This document shows, one piece after another, positions 15,869 through 24,527 of a stretch of DNA of 54,647 nucleotides. Under the pieces are notes generated by a model that saw nothing but the letters and a program-made list of their open reading frames with translations, did no database searches and was not told the DNA's origin. How positions within the stretch are numbered: the first letter of the stretch is position 1; every line of letters starts with the position of its first letter. The stretch comes from Thermoplasmatales archaeon (lineage in GTDB: Archaea > Thermoplasmatota > Thermoplasmata > Thermoplasmatales > GCA-001856825), in contig JAJSLL010000013.1 of assembly GCA_026127935.1 (NCBI GenBank), positions 1-54,647 of the forward strand. The letters are read 5' to 3'. The translations under genes and the position numbers were made by a program.

Positions 15869-16659
15869 GGGACCAGTCCAGTACCATAGTCGACCCAGAG
15901 GTCTTCAGAATATATCTTGAAATCGAGATTGGAGTAAGCCTTGACTGCAGGTGCGTTTTCCTTGTTTACGAACAATATGGCTTTGTCTAGGTTGCTATAA
16001 TGGTCCAGCATAGAGGATATCAACTTTTGTACGTATCCCTTATTTCTGCTTGCGGGATCGGTGAAAACTGATGAAATCACGAACCAGTCTTTCCAGATCG
16101 CGCCGAGTGTAGCTGCGCTTACAAGACTGCCGTCAGCAAAATAACCGAATATGGTGCTGTAGTTCAATAGATTCCTGAATTCATCGAGTTCCATGGTCTT
16201 GAATCTTGTGTTGTCCCACTGGGATATCATCTTTGCATATTGGGTGTATTTGTCCTGCGTCAGAAGTCTCACATTCTCGTCGTGTTTGCCGGAAGGTCTC
16301 TCGTTGACCATGCAGTACTCCCTGTATACATTTGGGGCATCGTTGAATATGTGGACATTATCATTGTTCCTGACGTGTATCACCGAAGTGCTCTTGTCCA
16401 CGTACGTGAGGAGGTTCTCCATGGACTCGTTATCTCCATACAACCAAATATCTTTTATTCCTGTAGAGTGATAATAATTTAGGAGTATACCAGTTATCTC
16501 TCCTCCTTCCTTGGTGTATAGAAAAGAGCTATTCCCAAGAAGAAAATTGAAGTTGTCGAGGTCAAAAAGCATATAGAAGTTGTCATAGTCATTCTTTAGG
16601 ATCTTCATCAACTTCTGTTTTTCAAACCATCCCTCGAGTTTCTTGACCTCTAATGCCAT
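15865..16659 (-). CDS. GNAT family N-acetyltransferase
   Basis: A protein of 264 residues from the chosen start with a C-terminal GNAT domain (about residues 125-264). The acetyl-CoA loop is SVFTDPASRNKGYVQKLI, and the last strands AILFVNKENAPAVKAYSNLDFK match the end of the fold. The N-terminal half is diverged and could be a second, degenerate GNAT copy. The frame opens at a TTG at 16686, but a TTAAATATT box at 16685-16693 points to the ATG at 16659 (30 nt away); the GTG at 16674 is another option. It is divergent from the prenyl synthase, with overlapping AT-rich promoter boxes. The acceptor substrate is unknown. Confidence 0.72.
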   Translation of the reverse strand: MALEVKKLEGWFEKQKLMKILKNDYDNFYMLFDLDNFNFLLGNSSFLYTKEGGEITGILLNYYHSTGIKDIWLYGDNESMENLLTYVDKSTSVIHVRNNDNVHIFNDAPNVYREYCMVNERPSGKHDENVRLLTQDKYTQYAKMISQWDNTRFKTMELDEFRNLLNYSTIFGYFADGSLVSAATLGAIWKDWFVISSVFTDPASRNKGYVQKLISSMLDHYSNLDKAILFVNKENAPAVKAYSNLDFKIYSEDLWVDYGTGLVP

Positions 16660-16684
16660 CAATTCTTCAAGCACGTAATCTGAC

Positions 16685-16700
16685 AATATTTAACTATTTT
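16685..16700. promoter_or_regulatory. overlapping divergent TATA boxes of the GNAT and prenyl synthase genes
   Basis: The block AATATTTAACTATTTT contains a minus-strand TTAAATATT about 30 nt from ATG 16659 and a plus-strand TATTTAACTAT about 27 nt from ATG 16721. The two promoters therefore share bases and may compete for TBP. Confidence 0.45.
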
Positions 16701-16720
16701 GTTGTGATAATGGAATACCT

Positions 16721-17620
16721 ATGAATATGCTTCACATCAGTGAAAACTCCATGGTCGCGCTTCAGGAGGTTAAGAACGACCTGAATGGGAAGTTCCACTG
16801 GAAATTCTCCAGTCAAAATCTTGAAAAGTCAACTTTCCATCTCTTGAATGTAAATGGGAAGCTTCTTCGACCTACACTTGTGTTCGTAGGTGCAGAATCA
16901 GTTGGACTTAATTCAATGAAATTCGTTGACCTAGCAATAGCAATAGAATATCTCCACATATCTTCCCTAATACACGACGACATAATTGACAAGGATGAGA
17001 TGAGGCGGGGAATAGAGACAGTTCACAATAAATATGGGCTCGAAAACGCAATCCTGGCGGGTGATGCGTTGATCGCAAGGGCGGTAGCGTTATCGTCAGC
17101 TTATGGTGAGAATGTGGTTAAGAAGATTGCAGAGGCAGCTTTCCTCATGTGCGATGGGGAATCTATGGATTTCTGCACTCAGAGAAGAAACTTTGACATG
17201 AATCTCGAAACCTATTTGGATATAGCCACGAAGAAGACCGCGTCTCTAATCTCTACCTCCATAAGCATAGCTGCAGTCACCGAGAAGTTGGGAGAAGGTA
17301 TTATTGGTAGGCTCTCCAAGGCAGGAGAACTTCTCGGAGTGGCATTCCAAGTCAGAGATGACGTAATCAATGCAGTAGGTTCCTTCGAGCTTGGGAAGAG
17401 ACCAGGTAACGACGATAAGAAATTTAACAGACCAAACATTGTTTCTGTTTTCGAATACAGTGGACTCGGAAAGAAAGAAGCAATTGAGAAGTCGATACAA
17501 ATTATCTCCAACAACGTGAGGGACGCAATACAGGAGCTATCTGAATTCGAGAAGATAAACTACATAAAGAAAATCATAGCCGCATATTTTGACGAAGAGG
17601 ACTTAAGAAAATATCTATAG
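16721..17620 (+). CDS. polyprenyl diphosphate synthase (GGPP/FPP synthase family)
   Basis: A 299-residue trans-prenyltransferase making the isoprenoid chains of archaeal lipids or quinones. The substrate motif GKLLRP is at 46-51, the first aspartate-rich motif DDIID at 86-90 is followed by RRG, and a lysine-bearing helix follows. The second aspartate-rich motif reads DDVIN (213-217) where most members have DDxxD, so the last metal-binding Asp is Asn here. It begins at ATG 16721, one TATA distance from the shared AT block. UbiX follows 13 nt after it, and UbiX uses dimethylallyl phosphate, so the pair may share isoprenoid supply. Confidence 0.85.
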   Translation: MNMLHISENSMVALQEVKNDLNGKFHWKFSSQNLEKSTFHLLNVNGKLLRPTLVFVGAESVGLNSMKFVDLAIAIEYLHISSLIHDDIIDKDEMRRGIETVHNKYGLENAILAGDALIARAVALSSAYGENVVKKIAEAAFLMCDGESMDFCTQRRNFDMNLETYLDIATKKTASLISTSISIAAVTEKLGEGIIGRLSKAGELLGVAFQVRDDVINAVGSFELGKRPGNDDKKFNRPNIVSVFEYSGLGKKEAIEKSIQIISNNVRDAIQELSEFEKINYIKKIIAAYFDEEDLRKYL

Positions 17621-17633
17621 GTTCTATCTATTG

Positions 17634-18191
17634 ATGACCATGGAGTATATCTTGGCCATAACCGGAGCTTCAGGGATAGCTTACGGCGTAGATATTCTAA
17701 AGAAACTCCCGTCCAAGAAGGTGCTCATCCTTTCTAACGGGGCGCTAGAAGTAGCAAAGTATGAGTTGAAAGGGAAGGTCAGCGAGAAATCATTGAAGGG
17801 CATTGCAGACGAATTCTATGAAGAGGGAGATTTCGAGTCTCCCGTGGCATCTGGTTCTCACAAGTTCGATGCCTTGATTATCGCGCCTGCATCGATGAAC
17901 ACAGTCAGCAAGATTGCAGCAGGAATATCCGACAACCTTATCACGAGAGCAGCCTCCATCGCACTCAAGGAGAGAAGAAAATTGGTGATAGTCTTCAGAG
18001 AGATGCCACTAAGCACGATACACCTAAGGAATCTGCTGACGCTTTCCGAAGCTGGAGCTTACATACTGCCAGCAAGTCCTGGGTTTTACCACAAACCCTC
18101 TAATCTCGATGACCTTTACAACTTCGTGACCTCGCGAGTAATGGACATTGTCGGAGTAGAAAACAGATTGATAAAGAGATGGGGAGATTAG
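17634..18191 (+). CDS. ubiX: UbiX-like flavin prenyltransferase
   Basis: A flavoprotein of about 185 residues of the UbiX/Pad1 family, which joins a dimethylallyl group to FMN to make the prenyl-FMN cofactor of UbiD decarboxylases. ITGASGIAYG near the N-terminus binds the FMN phosphate, IIAPASMNTVSKIA is the central signature, and FREMPLSTIHLRN corresponds to the conserved RExPL motif. TTG 17631, ATG 17634 and ATG 17640 are alternative starts; ATG 17634 is used. It probably shares an mRNA with the prenyl synthase just upstream. No UbiD gene is in the window. Confidence 0.85.
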   Translation: MTMEYILAITGASGIAYGVDILKKLPSKKVLILSNGALEVAKYELKGKVSEKSLKGIADEFYEEGDFESPVASGSHKFDALIIAPASMNTVSKIAAGISDNLITRAASIALKERRKLVIVFREMPLSTIHLRNLLTLSEAGAYILPASPGFYHKPSNLDDLYNFVTSRVMDIVGVENRLIKRWGD

Positions 18192-18310
18192 AATTGCGAT
18201 TTCAATCCAACCAAAATAAATGGATTTACGTTACTGACGCACTTGACTTTTCTAAGGTATTTTCGAATTCAATAGACAAAATTTATTAACGCTCAGTCTT
18301 TTTCCTTCTA

Positions 18311-18511
18311 ATGGTTTCTTCACACTGCTTAATCTGCGGCACCGTTGTTGTGTCAGGTCTCTATTGTCACAATTGCTTGTGGGAAATCAAGAGAATCAGG
18401 CTCAGAAACGAGGTGGATCTCGACTCGTGGATGGAGGACAACATGCGCTCGTTCAGGAAGGCTTCCTTTTACGAGAATATCAGGACTCTCGAATCCTTCA
18501 GTAATCCGTGA
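18311..18511 (+). CDS. small zinc-ribbon protein
   Basis: A 66-residue protein with Cys6-x2-Cys9 and Cys19-x2-Cys22 forming a compact zinc ribbon, followed by a charged helical tail of about 40 residues. I do not recognise a named family. An ATTTATTAAC box at 18281-18290 lies about 26 nt before the ATG, giving a leaderless promoter, so the gene is likely real. Its 3' end overlaps the last gene of the nuo operon by 14 nt tail to tail. Such stand-alone ribbons often bind nucleic acid, but nothing here proves it. Confidence 0.6.
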   Translation: MVSSHCLICGTVVVSGLYCHNCLWEIKRIRLRNEVDLDSWMEDNMRSFRKASFYENIRTLESFSNP

Positions 18512-18707
18512 TGTTGAACTTTTCCTTGAACTCCTGAAATTTCTGTCTGGTGTCAATTCCATATTTGTGAGATATAGCTTCCATGGTTTTGGATTTAGAA
18601 GTATCCCATTCCTCGCTTAGGAGGGTCATTCTCTTCTTTTTCTCCGAGAATATTATTTCCTCGCCCTCTCTTTTAAGTTCCCTGAGGTACTCGTAGTCTT
18701 CGGTCAT
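18498..18707 (-). CDS. small charged protein at the end of the nuo operon
   Basis: A 69-residue, strongly charged, helical protein without a membrane segment, unknown to me. Its ATG overlaps the stop codon of the 99-residue gene (ATGA), so it is translationally coupled and is the last gene of the nuo transcript. The Lys/Glu-rich helices could be a coiled coil. Position suggests a soluble accessory subunit or assembly factor of the Nuo complex, which is inference. Confidence 0.6.
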   Translation of the reverse strand: MTEDYEYLRELKREGEEIIFSEKKKRMTLLSEEWDTSKSKTMEAISHKYGIDTRQKFQEFKEKFNITDY

Positions 18708-19003
18708 TTATCGTTGCACCTCTTTGAATCGTACTTCGGGAACGCGACATCGTACCTGTTCACCGAGTAGAGGAACCTCAGATAGATGGCTTTCTTCTCT
18801 CCTTCTTCACCTTCTATGCTCATGATCTTCTGTTCGATCTCTTCCGGTTCCGACTTATTCTTGAGTGCTTCCAGGAGTACCAATGAGATCTTTGAGTAGA
18901 ACCCCTTCCCTTTTGATGCCCTCTTCAGGAAATGGAAGGCACGTCCGACTTCTCCTCCTATCATTTCCGTTTCATACATCTGGAAATATGCCTGTTCCAG
19001 CAT
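18704..19003 (-). CDS. hypothetical protein coupled to nuoN
   Basis: A 99-residue soluble, mostly helical protein of unknown family. It starts directly after the nuoN stop codon, with a ribosome site GGGAGGGATC about 3-4 nt before the ATG, and overlaps the next small gene by 4 nt. The helix pairs (GRAFHFLKRA, ISLVLLEALKN, KKAIYLRFLYS) resemble short helical repeats, but I cannot name them. The tight coupling to twelve complex I genes makes a role in that complex or its assembly likely. Confidence 0.62.
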   Translation of the reverse strand: MLEQAYFQMYETEMIGGEVGRAFHFLKRASKGKGFYSKISLVLLEALKNKSEPEEIEQKIMSIEGEEGEKKAIYLRFLYSVNRYDVAFPKYDSKRCNDK

Positions 19004-20416
19004 CTAGATCCCTCCCACTATGAACGAAGTGATGTGAGGTATTAGGCTCTGGGCGTACGAGAACACTAGGAAGTACAGTACACCAAAGAGGATCGTAAAT
19101 AGTGCCGAAGCATAGAGAATGTAGTTGTTGGGAACCCTTTCCTTTGAACCGTTTCTCCAGAACATGTACATCATCACCCTACCATAATAGTAGAACGATA
19201 CCACCGAATTGATTACGGATATGATCACCACTAGATACGCCAGCGCAGTTCCAGTAGAAAGCACGGATAGGAAAAGGAAGTATTTCCCGATGAATCCAAG
19301 CGTTCCTGGGAATCCTGCCAGTGAGAGCAGAAGAATGGATAGGGAGACCGCGAAAGCAGGGTTTCTCTTCCACATGCCAGAGAAGTTCTCGATGTCGTAA
19401 TTACCAAGGCTTTCCATCGCAAGGAAGGAGCCTCCCTTCATGAATCCATAAGCAAGGACGTACATGAAAAGACTGACTATCGCAAGGCTGATTGCGCTAG
19501 TTCCCGCGACAAGGAATATGACTGAAAGATAGCCTGCCTGAGCGATAGATGAATACGCAAGCATCCTCTTTACGTTGTTCTGCGATATCGCAACCACGTT
19601 CCCAAACGTCATAGTCAGGATCGCAATGATTGCAAATATGATCTTCAGGTAGCCATAGAACAGCGGAGATGTGAAGAAGATGTTGACGAGGACTATCAGG
19701 GTCATGATCTTGGAACTTGTGCTGAGGTAGGACGATACGGGGTTTGAAGTTCCTGTATATGTGTCGATTGCCCAACCGTGCAACGGGAATATCGCAAGTT
19801 TGAATCCAAATCCAAATATCAGGAGTCCCATTGCCAGGAAGTATACGCTCTGGAAACCCGGGGTCGCTCCCAGGGACAGGCTTCCTGTCGATATGTAGTA
19901 GAGTGAGATTCCGAAGATGATTATCCCGGTTGAAAACGCTCCAATTATGAAGTACTTAATTGCGGCCTCGAGTTCACTGTCCGATTTTCCATAGGCTGCA
20001 AGCACGTAGGTTGGTATGGAAACACCCTCGAACGCTACGAATATGAACAGCAAATCGAACGACGAGATTGCCAGAAGCATGAAACCCAGCGATATTAGGA
20101 ATATGAAAATCATCAGGCCAGGTTTCTTGGTCGATGGTGATTTACCCATTCCAATTATTGAAAGGATACCAGGGATCAGGATAGCTATGAAGAATAGCTT
20201 CGTGTATCCAGAAAGAAATATTGGGGTACCGCGGATTTCGACACTTTCGGTGTATTGAAGCACGGTCAGGATCAAAGAAGCAGCAGCAAACAGTGCTCCC
20301 AGAGTTACCATGACACCTCTCTTCTCAGTGACGATGCTGGCAAACAGGACGACGAATGCCCCTAAAAACAGCAGGAACACGTTCCAGAGGTAGTTGTAAT
20401 CACCCAGTACTATCAT
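19004..20416 (-). CDS. nuoN: NADH-quinone oxidoreductase-like subunit N
   Basis: A 470-residue antiporter-like membrane subunit of complex I with about fourteen helices. The proton-path signatures are there: a conserved Glu in FVAFEGVSIPTYVL, a Lys in the FKLAIFPLHGWAIDTY helix, and the Lys-bearing NNVKRMLAYSSIAQAGY loop. It forms one of the three proton-pumping modules with NuoL and NuoM. Its ATG overlaps the nuoM stop (TAATG). In archaea of this group the complex probably takes electrons from a ferredoxin or another carrier because NuoEFG are absent. Confidence 0.93.
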   Translation of the reverse strand: MIVLGDYNYLWNVFLLFLGAFVVLFASIVTEKRGVMVTLGALFAAASLILTVLQYTESVEIRGTPIFLSGYTKLFFIAILIPGILSIIGMGKSPSTKKPGLMIFIFLISLGFMLLAISSFDLLFIFVAFEGVSIPTYVLAAYGKSDSELEAAIKYFIIGAFSTGIIIFGISLYYISTGSLSLGATPGFQSVYFLAMGLLIFGFGFKLAIFPLHGWAIDTYTGTSNPVSSYLSTSSKIMTLIVLVNIFFTSPLFYGYLKIIFAIIAILTMTFGNVVAISQNNVKRMLAYSSIAQAGYLSVIFLVAGTSAISLAIVSLFMYVLAYGFMKGGSFLAMESLGNYDIENFSGMWKRNPAFAVSLSILLLSLAGFPGTLGFIGKYFLFLSVLSTGTALAYLVVIISVINSVVSFYYYGRVMMYMFWRNGSKERVPNNYILYASALFTILFGVLYFLVFSYAQSLIPHITSFIVGGI

Positions 20417-21867
20417 TATTGTATCCCTCCGAGGAATGGTATCACGTGGATGTTGAAGGTGTGGAATATGAGTGCCGGGTATATCCCCAGAAGGAATATC
20501 AGTGCCAATGGAAGTATCTCTACCAGTAACTCCTCCCTCTTCGCTTTGATGTTCCCGAGGAATTCATTGTAGGGTCCGAACACAGTCTTCTGTAGGGCAA
20601 AGACGTGGTAAGATGCCGTCAGCACTACTCCTATCAGAACGAATATGAGATAGTACTTGAGTACAGCAAAACTCCCCAGCAGAATCAAAATCTCGCCGAC
20701 AAAACCAGAGAACCCAGGAATTGCAATAGATGCAAGGAACGCAGCGATAATCAGGAAAGAGAGTGCAGGAAGCTGTCTCGCCAGTCCACCCAACGAGGGT
20801 ATGCTCCTCGTGCCCGCAGTCTTTTCAAGAGTATCCACGAGAGCGAAGATCATTGATATGATTATGCCGTGTGATATCAACTGGAACACGGCACCGTAAT
20901 ACAGGAGCTGTGAATCCAGCGGGTTTGTTCCATTGAGATAGAGGAACCCTCCGACAGCGATGGTTATGAAGGACATGTGACCGATGCTTGTGTAACTCAT
21001 CATCCTCTTGAGATCCTTCTGGTAAAGTGCAACTAGTGCAGAGTAGATCAGTGAGAATATCCCGAGTGCCATGAGTGCAATAGGCACGGCAGAATTTCCC
21101 GCAAATGAAGACGCCATGAAAATGGGTGAAAATATGACCAAAAGTCCAAACGCACCCATCTTGGACAGAAGTGACGAAATGAACACGGTTCCTTCCGACG
21201 GCGCTTCCACGTACGCATCAGGCAACCAGGTATGCAGAGGCGCAGATGGGAGTTTTACGAGGAACGCGAAGAGGAACCCGAAAATTATGAATGCCTGATA
21301 GGAGACAGGAACCACGTTCATCCCTGCGGTCAGTGTTGACATTGCGAAGCTGGACGCACCCTCGGTGAAGTACATCGTGAATATTGCTAGCAGCATGAAA
21401 ACGGATCCGATGTGGGTGTAGATGAAGAACTTCATTGCGGCATAGTTCTTGCCTGATCCACCCCAAATTCCAATAACGAAGAATGAGGGTATCAGCACCA
21501 TTTCCCAGAAGATGTAGAAGACTATGAAATCGCGGGTGGTGAAGAGACCCACAACGGAGAATAGCAGAAACTGAAGGAGTACGAATAATCCAGGAGAACT
21601 GGCATATCTCAATGGAATGAATACTCCTACGAATGATATGAGTAACAGCAGGACAGAACTCACGAAGTTCAACTGGAAAGTCAGAGTGAGGATCGACAGT
21701 GTTCCGTATGCAAAGGTAGTCATGGTCATGTTGTTGGAGATGACGAAAGCAAAGACGAGTGCTGCGAATAAGACTGTGAGATATCTCGCAGTCTTTCCTC
21801 TAGCAACCATGGATGCAACCATTATCAGCACAAGCGCAAGTAAAAGGTAGCTGAGCTGGAATATCAT
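20416..21867 (-). CDS. nuoM: NADH-quinone oxidoreductase-like subunit M
   Basis: A 483-residue antiporter-like membrane subunit. FYIFWEMVLIPSFFVIGIWGG carries the conserved Glu (split here by TM5), PLHTWLPDAYVEAP is the hallmark loop of NuoL/M-type proteins, and DLKRMMSYTSIGHM holds the second proton-channel Lys. The frame opens at a GTG (21873) overlapping the nuoL stop, but GGGGGTG about 5 nt before the ATG at 21867 makes that the better start. It lies in the proton-pumping arm between NuoL and NuoN. Confidence 0.93.
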   Translation of the reverse strand: MIFQLSYLLLALVLIMVASMVARGKTARYLTVLFAALVFAFVISNNMTMTTFAYGTLSILTLTFQLNFVSSVLLLLISFVGVFIPLRYASSPGLFVLLQFLLFSVVGLFTTRDFIVFYIFWEMVLIPSFFVIGIWGGSGKNYAAMKFFIYTHIGSVFMLLAIFTMYFTEGASSFAMSTLTAGMNVVPVSYQAFIIFGFLFAFLVKLPSAPLHTWLPDAYVEAPSEGTVFISSLLSKMGAFGLLVIFSPIFMASSFAGNSAVPIALMALGIFSLIYSALVALYQKDLKRMMSYTSIGHMSFITIAVGGFLYLNGTNPLDSQLLYYGAVFQLISHGIIISMIFALVDTLEKTAGTRSIPSLGGLARQLPALSFLIIAAFLASIAIPGFSGFVGEILILLGSFAVLKYYLIFVLIGVVLTASYHVFALQKTVFGPYNEFLGNIKAKREELLVEILPLALIFLLGIYPALIFHTFNIHVIPFLGGIQ

Positions 21868-21869
21868 TT

Positions 21870-23729
21870 TCACACCCCCATCATTATTCTGAGCAGCAAT
21901 AGTGAAAGGATCAGTCCTATGAGTATTATGAGTGCATATTGCCTAGCCAGTCCGGTCTGTATCTTCCTCAAAATTTTTCCAGAGTTCTCGAACACGTCAC
22001 CTGATAGATTCACCAGACCACCGATAGCTCTCCTCTCGAATCCATCTGATACTGCGGAGAGTCCAATTATTCCCCTTTCTGCGATCACGTTCGTGAAAAA
22101 TACGTCCAGGTAGAACTTGTTCTTTACGAGAAGGTAGAAATCCTGTGCTCCGTTTACAACCGTTTTCGGTATTGTCGAATTTCTTCCCCATACGTAGTAA
22201 GCTAGCCCCATTCCTAGAAGCATGAGTATCACCGGAATGAAGTCCATAAGTTTGAGGGGAGCGATTCCAAGGGAAACAACAACGGATGCCGGATTGAGGA
22301 AGGTGTAGAAACCCTGCTGGAATATTCCAAATATGACACTGAATGCAGCCAGTATAACAATCGGTATCAGCATGATCCAGCTAGATTCGTGGGCGTGTTC
22401 GGCTGCGTTGCTTCTCGGTTTCCCGAGGGCAACCTTGAAGAACATCCTGAACGCGTAGAGGGTCGTCAGGAAACCGCCTATAGCAAGCAGAACCCATACA
22501 AATATCGAGACACCGTAGCTCGCGGTGATGATGCTATCCTTGCTGAAGAACCCGGCGAGACCGGGGAAACCAGAGAGCGCAAGGGCCCCAACGAACATTG
22601 AAGTGACCGTGATAGGCATCTTCTTCCACAGTCCGCCCATCTTGTTGATGTCCCTTACGTTCATGATTGCGTGAAGAATTGATCCTGCGGCTAGGAAAAG
22701 GAGTGCCTTGAAGAAGGCGTGTGCTTCCAACTGATAGATCGAGAGACCTATGCTTGTCGCGCCCAGTCCCAGTCCAAGGGCTGCTACCATGTATCCTATC
22801 TGTCCAATTGTCGAGTAAGCAAGTATTCTCTTGATATCATTAACCACCAGTCCAATCAATCCTGAGAGTATTATTGTCACAACCCCGATGTAGAGTACAA
22901 CGCTCAGTGAGACTGGGGTGAAGATGGTGTAAGTTCTCGCTATAAGGTAAACGCCTGCAGTGACCATCGTGGCAGCATGGATGAGTGCCGAGACGGTCGT
23001 AGGTCCTTCCATTGCGTCTGGTATCCATACGTGCAGTGGGAACTGGGCGCTCTTTCCGATCGCCCCTCCAAAGAGGAGCAACGAGACTATCGTCTTCTGC
23101 CACATTAGGTGGATCGAACCGAGTCCCGCAACCGAAAGTGCTCCCCCGGAGGAATAAAGGATTGCTGCACCTATTCCCGCAATGAAGAACACGTCACCGA
23201 CTCTCGTGACAATGAATGCCTTCTTAGCAGCGGATGCCGCATTCGGTTTGTAATACCAGAACCCTATGAGCAGGTAGGAACAGAGTCCGACCAGCTCCCA
23301 GAATATGAATAGCATAAGGAGTGAAGATGCAAGGATGAGACCGAGCATCGATGATGTGAATAGGACCATTTCTCCAAAGAAGACGTGCCTGTTCGGGTCT
23401 TCCTTCATGTATCCAACGGAGAAGAGTATGATCAGGAATCCCACGAATGAGACCATCAGGGCCATTATCATCGATAGGTTGTCTGCGTAGACTCCCATGG
23501 GGATGATTGCAGGTAGGGAGGGAAGCCAGTTGAAACTGAACTGTACGAGTATCCCCTTCACCGTGTAGGTGAACATTACATACAACGAGATGAGGAACGA
23601 GATGAATATCAGTGATGTCCCCAGGTACATTGAGTAGTTCTTCTTGACGAAGCCTACCCCTATCACGAACGGAAATCCAGCGAGCGGAAGTCCAAAGATA
23701 AGGAATGTCAGAATTATAGATAGATCCAT
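21870..23729 (-). CDS. nuoL: NADH-quinone oxidoreductase-like subunit L
   Basis: A 619-residue distal antiporter-like subunit of complex I. FPLHVWIPDAMEGPTTVSAL and DIKRILAYSTIGQIGY are its diagnostic stretches, FIFWELVGLCSYLLIGFWY carries the channel Glu, and the long C-terminal part (from about residue 450) corresponds to the lateral helix and last helices that clamp NuoM and NuoN. Its length matches bacterial NuoL. It begins one base after nuoK ends and overlaps nuoM. Confidence 0.94.
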   Translation of the reverse strand: MDLSIILTFLIFGLPLAGFPFVIGVGFVKKNYSMYLGTSLIFISFLISLYVMFTYTVKGILVQFSFNWLPSLPAIIPMGVYADNLSMIMALMVSFVGFLIILFSVGYMKEDPNRHVFFGEMVLFTSSMLGLILASSLLMLFIFWELVGLCSYLLIGFWYYKPNAASAAKKAFIVTRVGDVFFIAGIGAAILYSSGGALSVAGLGSIHLMWQKTIVSLLLFGGAIGKSAQFPLHVWIPDAMEGPTTVSALIHAATMVTAGVYLIARTYTIFTPVSLSVVLYIGVVTIILSGLIGLVVNDIKRILAYSTIGQIGYMVAALGLGLGATSIGLSIYQLEAHAFFKALLFLAAGSILHAIMNVRDINKMGGLWKKMPITVTSMFVGALALSGFPGLAGFFSKDSIITASYGVSIFVWVLLAIGGFLTTLYAFRMFFKVALGKPRSNAAEHAHESSWIMLIPIVILAAFSVIFGIFQQGFYTFLNPASVVVSLGIAPLKLMDFIPVILMLLGMGLAYYVWGRNSTIPKTVVNGAQDFYLLVKNKFYLDVFFTNVIAERGIIGLSAVSDGFERRAIGGLVNLSGDVFENSGKILRKIQTGLARQYALIILIGLILSLLLLRIMMGV

Positions 23730-23730
23730 T

Positions 23731-24060
23731 TTACCACCTCAACAGTTTCAGGACATCAAGCCCAGCTGACTGCTTCTTCCTGAAAACTGCGACGAACAGT
23801 GCCATCGCGACTACAGTCTCCGCAGCGGCAATGACGAGCACGAATAGGGTCATATCTGCTCCTGCTGGATTGCCATAGTAACTGGATGCCCCTATCAGAT
23901 TCACGAGGCCAGCGTTTATCATTATTTCAACTGATATCAGTGCCTTGACGACGGTTCTCGAACTCAAAAATGAATAGATCCCGATCGCAAGAATTGCTAT
24001 GGAAAGGAACTCGACCGCTCCTATGTTCATCGGAGCAGAGATGATACTAGATAGATCCAT
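23731..24060 (-). CDS. nuoK: NADH-quinone oxidoreductase-like subunit K
   Basis: A 109-residue, three-helix membrane subunit. The central segment VKALISVEIMINAGLVNLIGA carries the buried Glu of the second helix, and AAAETVVAMALFVAVF carries the third-helix Glu, both used in proton transfer. The frame is open to 24078, but GGGGTGA sits 6 nt before the ATG at 24060, so that start is used; it overlaps the end of the preceding NuoJ fragment gene by 14 nt. Confidence 0.92.
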   Translation of the reverse strand: MDLSSIISAPMNIGAVEFLSIAILAIGIYSFLSSRTVVKALISVEIMINAGLVNLIGASSYYGNPAGADMTLFVLVIAAAETVVAMALFVAVFRKKQSAGLDVLKLLRW

Positions 24061-24295
24061 TTTGTTCACCCCTCTCACCTAGGTACATTGCCCCTAGCAT
24101 GGCTGCAACGAGAAGGAAAGTGATTATCTCAAACGGGAGTAGGTATGTAGTGAACAGCGACTGGGTTATCCCAGGACTCGAACTTGTCCCAGTGTTCACG
24201 GGGACTACCCCGTTTGGGAATGCTCCGAACTGTATGAACGTCAGCATAAGCAGGAAGAGGAGTACGGAGAGCACCAGTGCAAACTTATTCCGCAT
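24047..24295 (-). CDS. nuoJ2: NuoJ-like subunit, C-terminal part (second of two genes)
   Basis: An 82-residue protein with two strong hydrophobic helices that corresponds to the C-terminal half of NuoJ (PFEIITFLLVAAMLGAMYLG is the last NuoJ helix). The N-terminal half is encoded by the gene just upstream and overlaps it by 11 nt. Splitting of subunit J also occurs in the archaeal Fpo/Nuo operons such as that of Methanosarcina, so this is likely a normal arrangement and not a frameshift. The start is ATG 24295. Confidence 0.82.
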   Translation of the reverse strand: MRNKFALVLSVLLFLLMLTFIQFGAFPNGVVPVNTGTSSSPGITQSLFTTYLLPFEIITFLLVAAMLGAMYLGERGEQNGSI

Positions 24296-24527
24296 CTTGA
24301 TACCTCCTTGAAAGCATAACTGAAGTCAGTAGCAGCGTAATTATTGCACCTGCATAAACGAGTATCTGGATGGCTGAGATGAAGAAATTCTCTAGATAGA
24401 AGAATATCGCTGCAACGTCGAAGACGAGGAATGTCAACCACAGCGAAGAGTGAAGTAGGTTCTTGCTGGAAGCAGCTAGAAGAGCTGAGACGATTGCAGC
24501 AAGAGAGAGTATGTAAAAGATGATCAT
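24285..24527 (-). CDS. nuoJ1: NuoJ-like subunit, N-terminal part (first of two genes)
   Basis: An 80-residue, three-helix protein matching the N-terminal half of NuoJ; AIQILVYAGAIITLLLTSVMLS is the conserved third helix containing the pi-bulge region. The GTG at 24545 opens the frame, but the GGAGGAG just inside it is the ribosome site for ATG 24527, which overlaps the nuoI stop (ATGA). Together with nuoJ2 it replaces a single NuoJ. Confidence 0.85.
   Translation of the reverse strand: MIIFYILSLAAIVSALLAASSKNLLHSSLWLTFLVFDVAAIFFYLENFFISAIQILVYAGAIITLLLTSVMLSRRYQDAE

Noticed and set aside
24047-24527. Frameshifted single nuoJ gene
   Set aside because: Both halves have their own start and ribosome signals and overlap in the usual way, and split subunit J is known in archaeal complexes.
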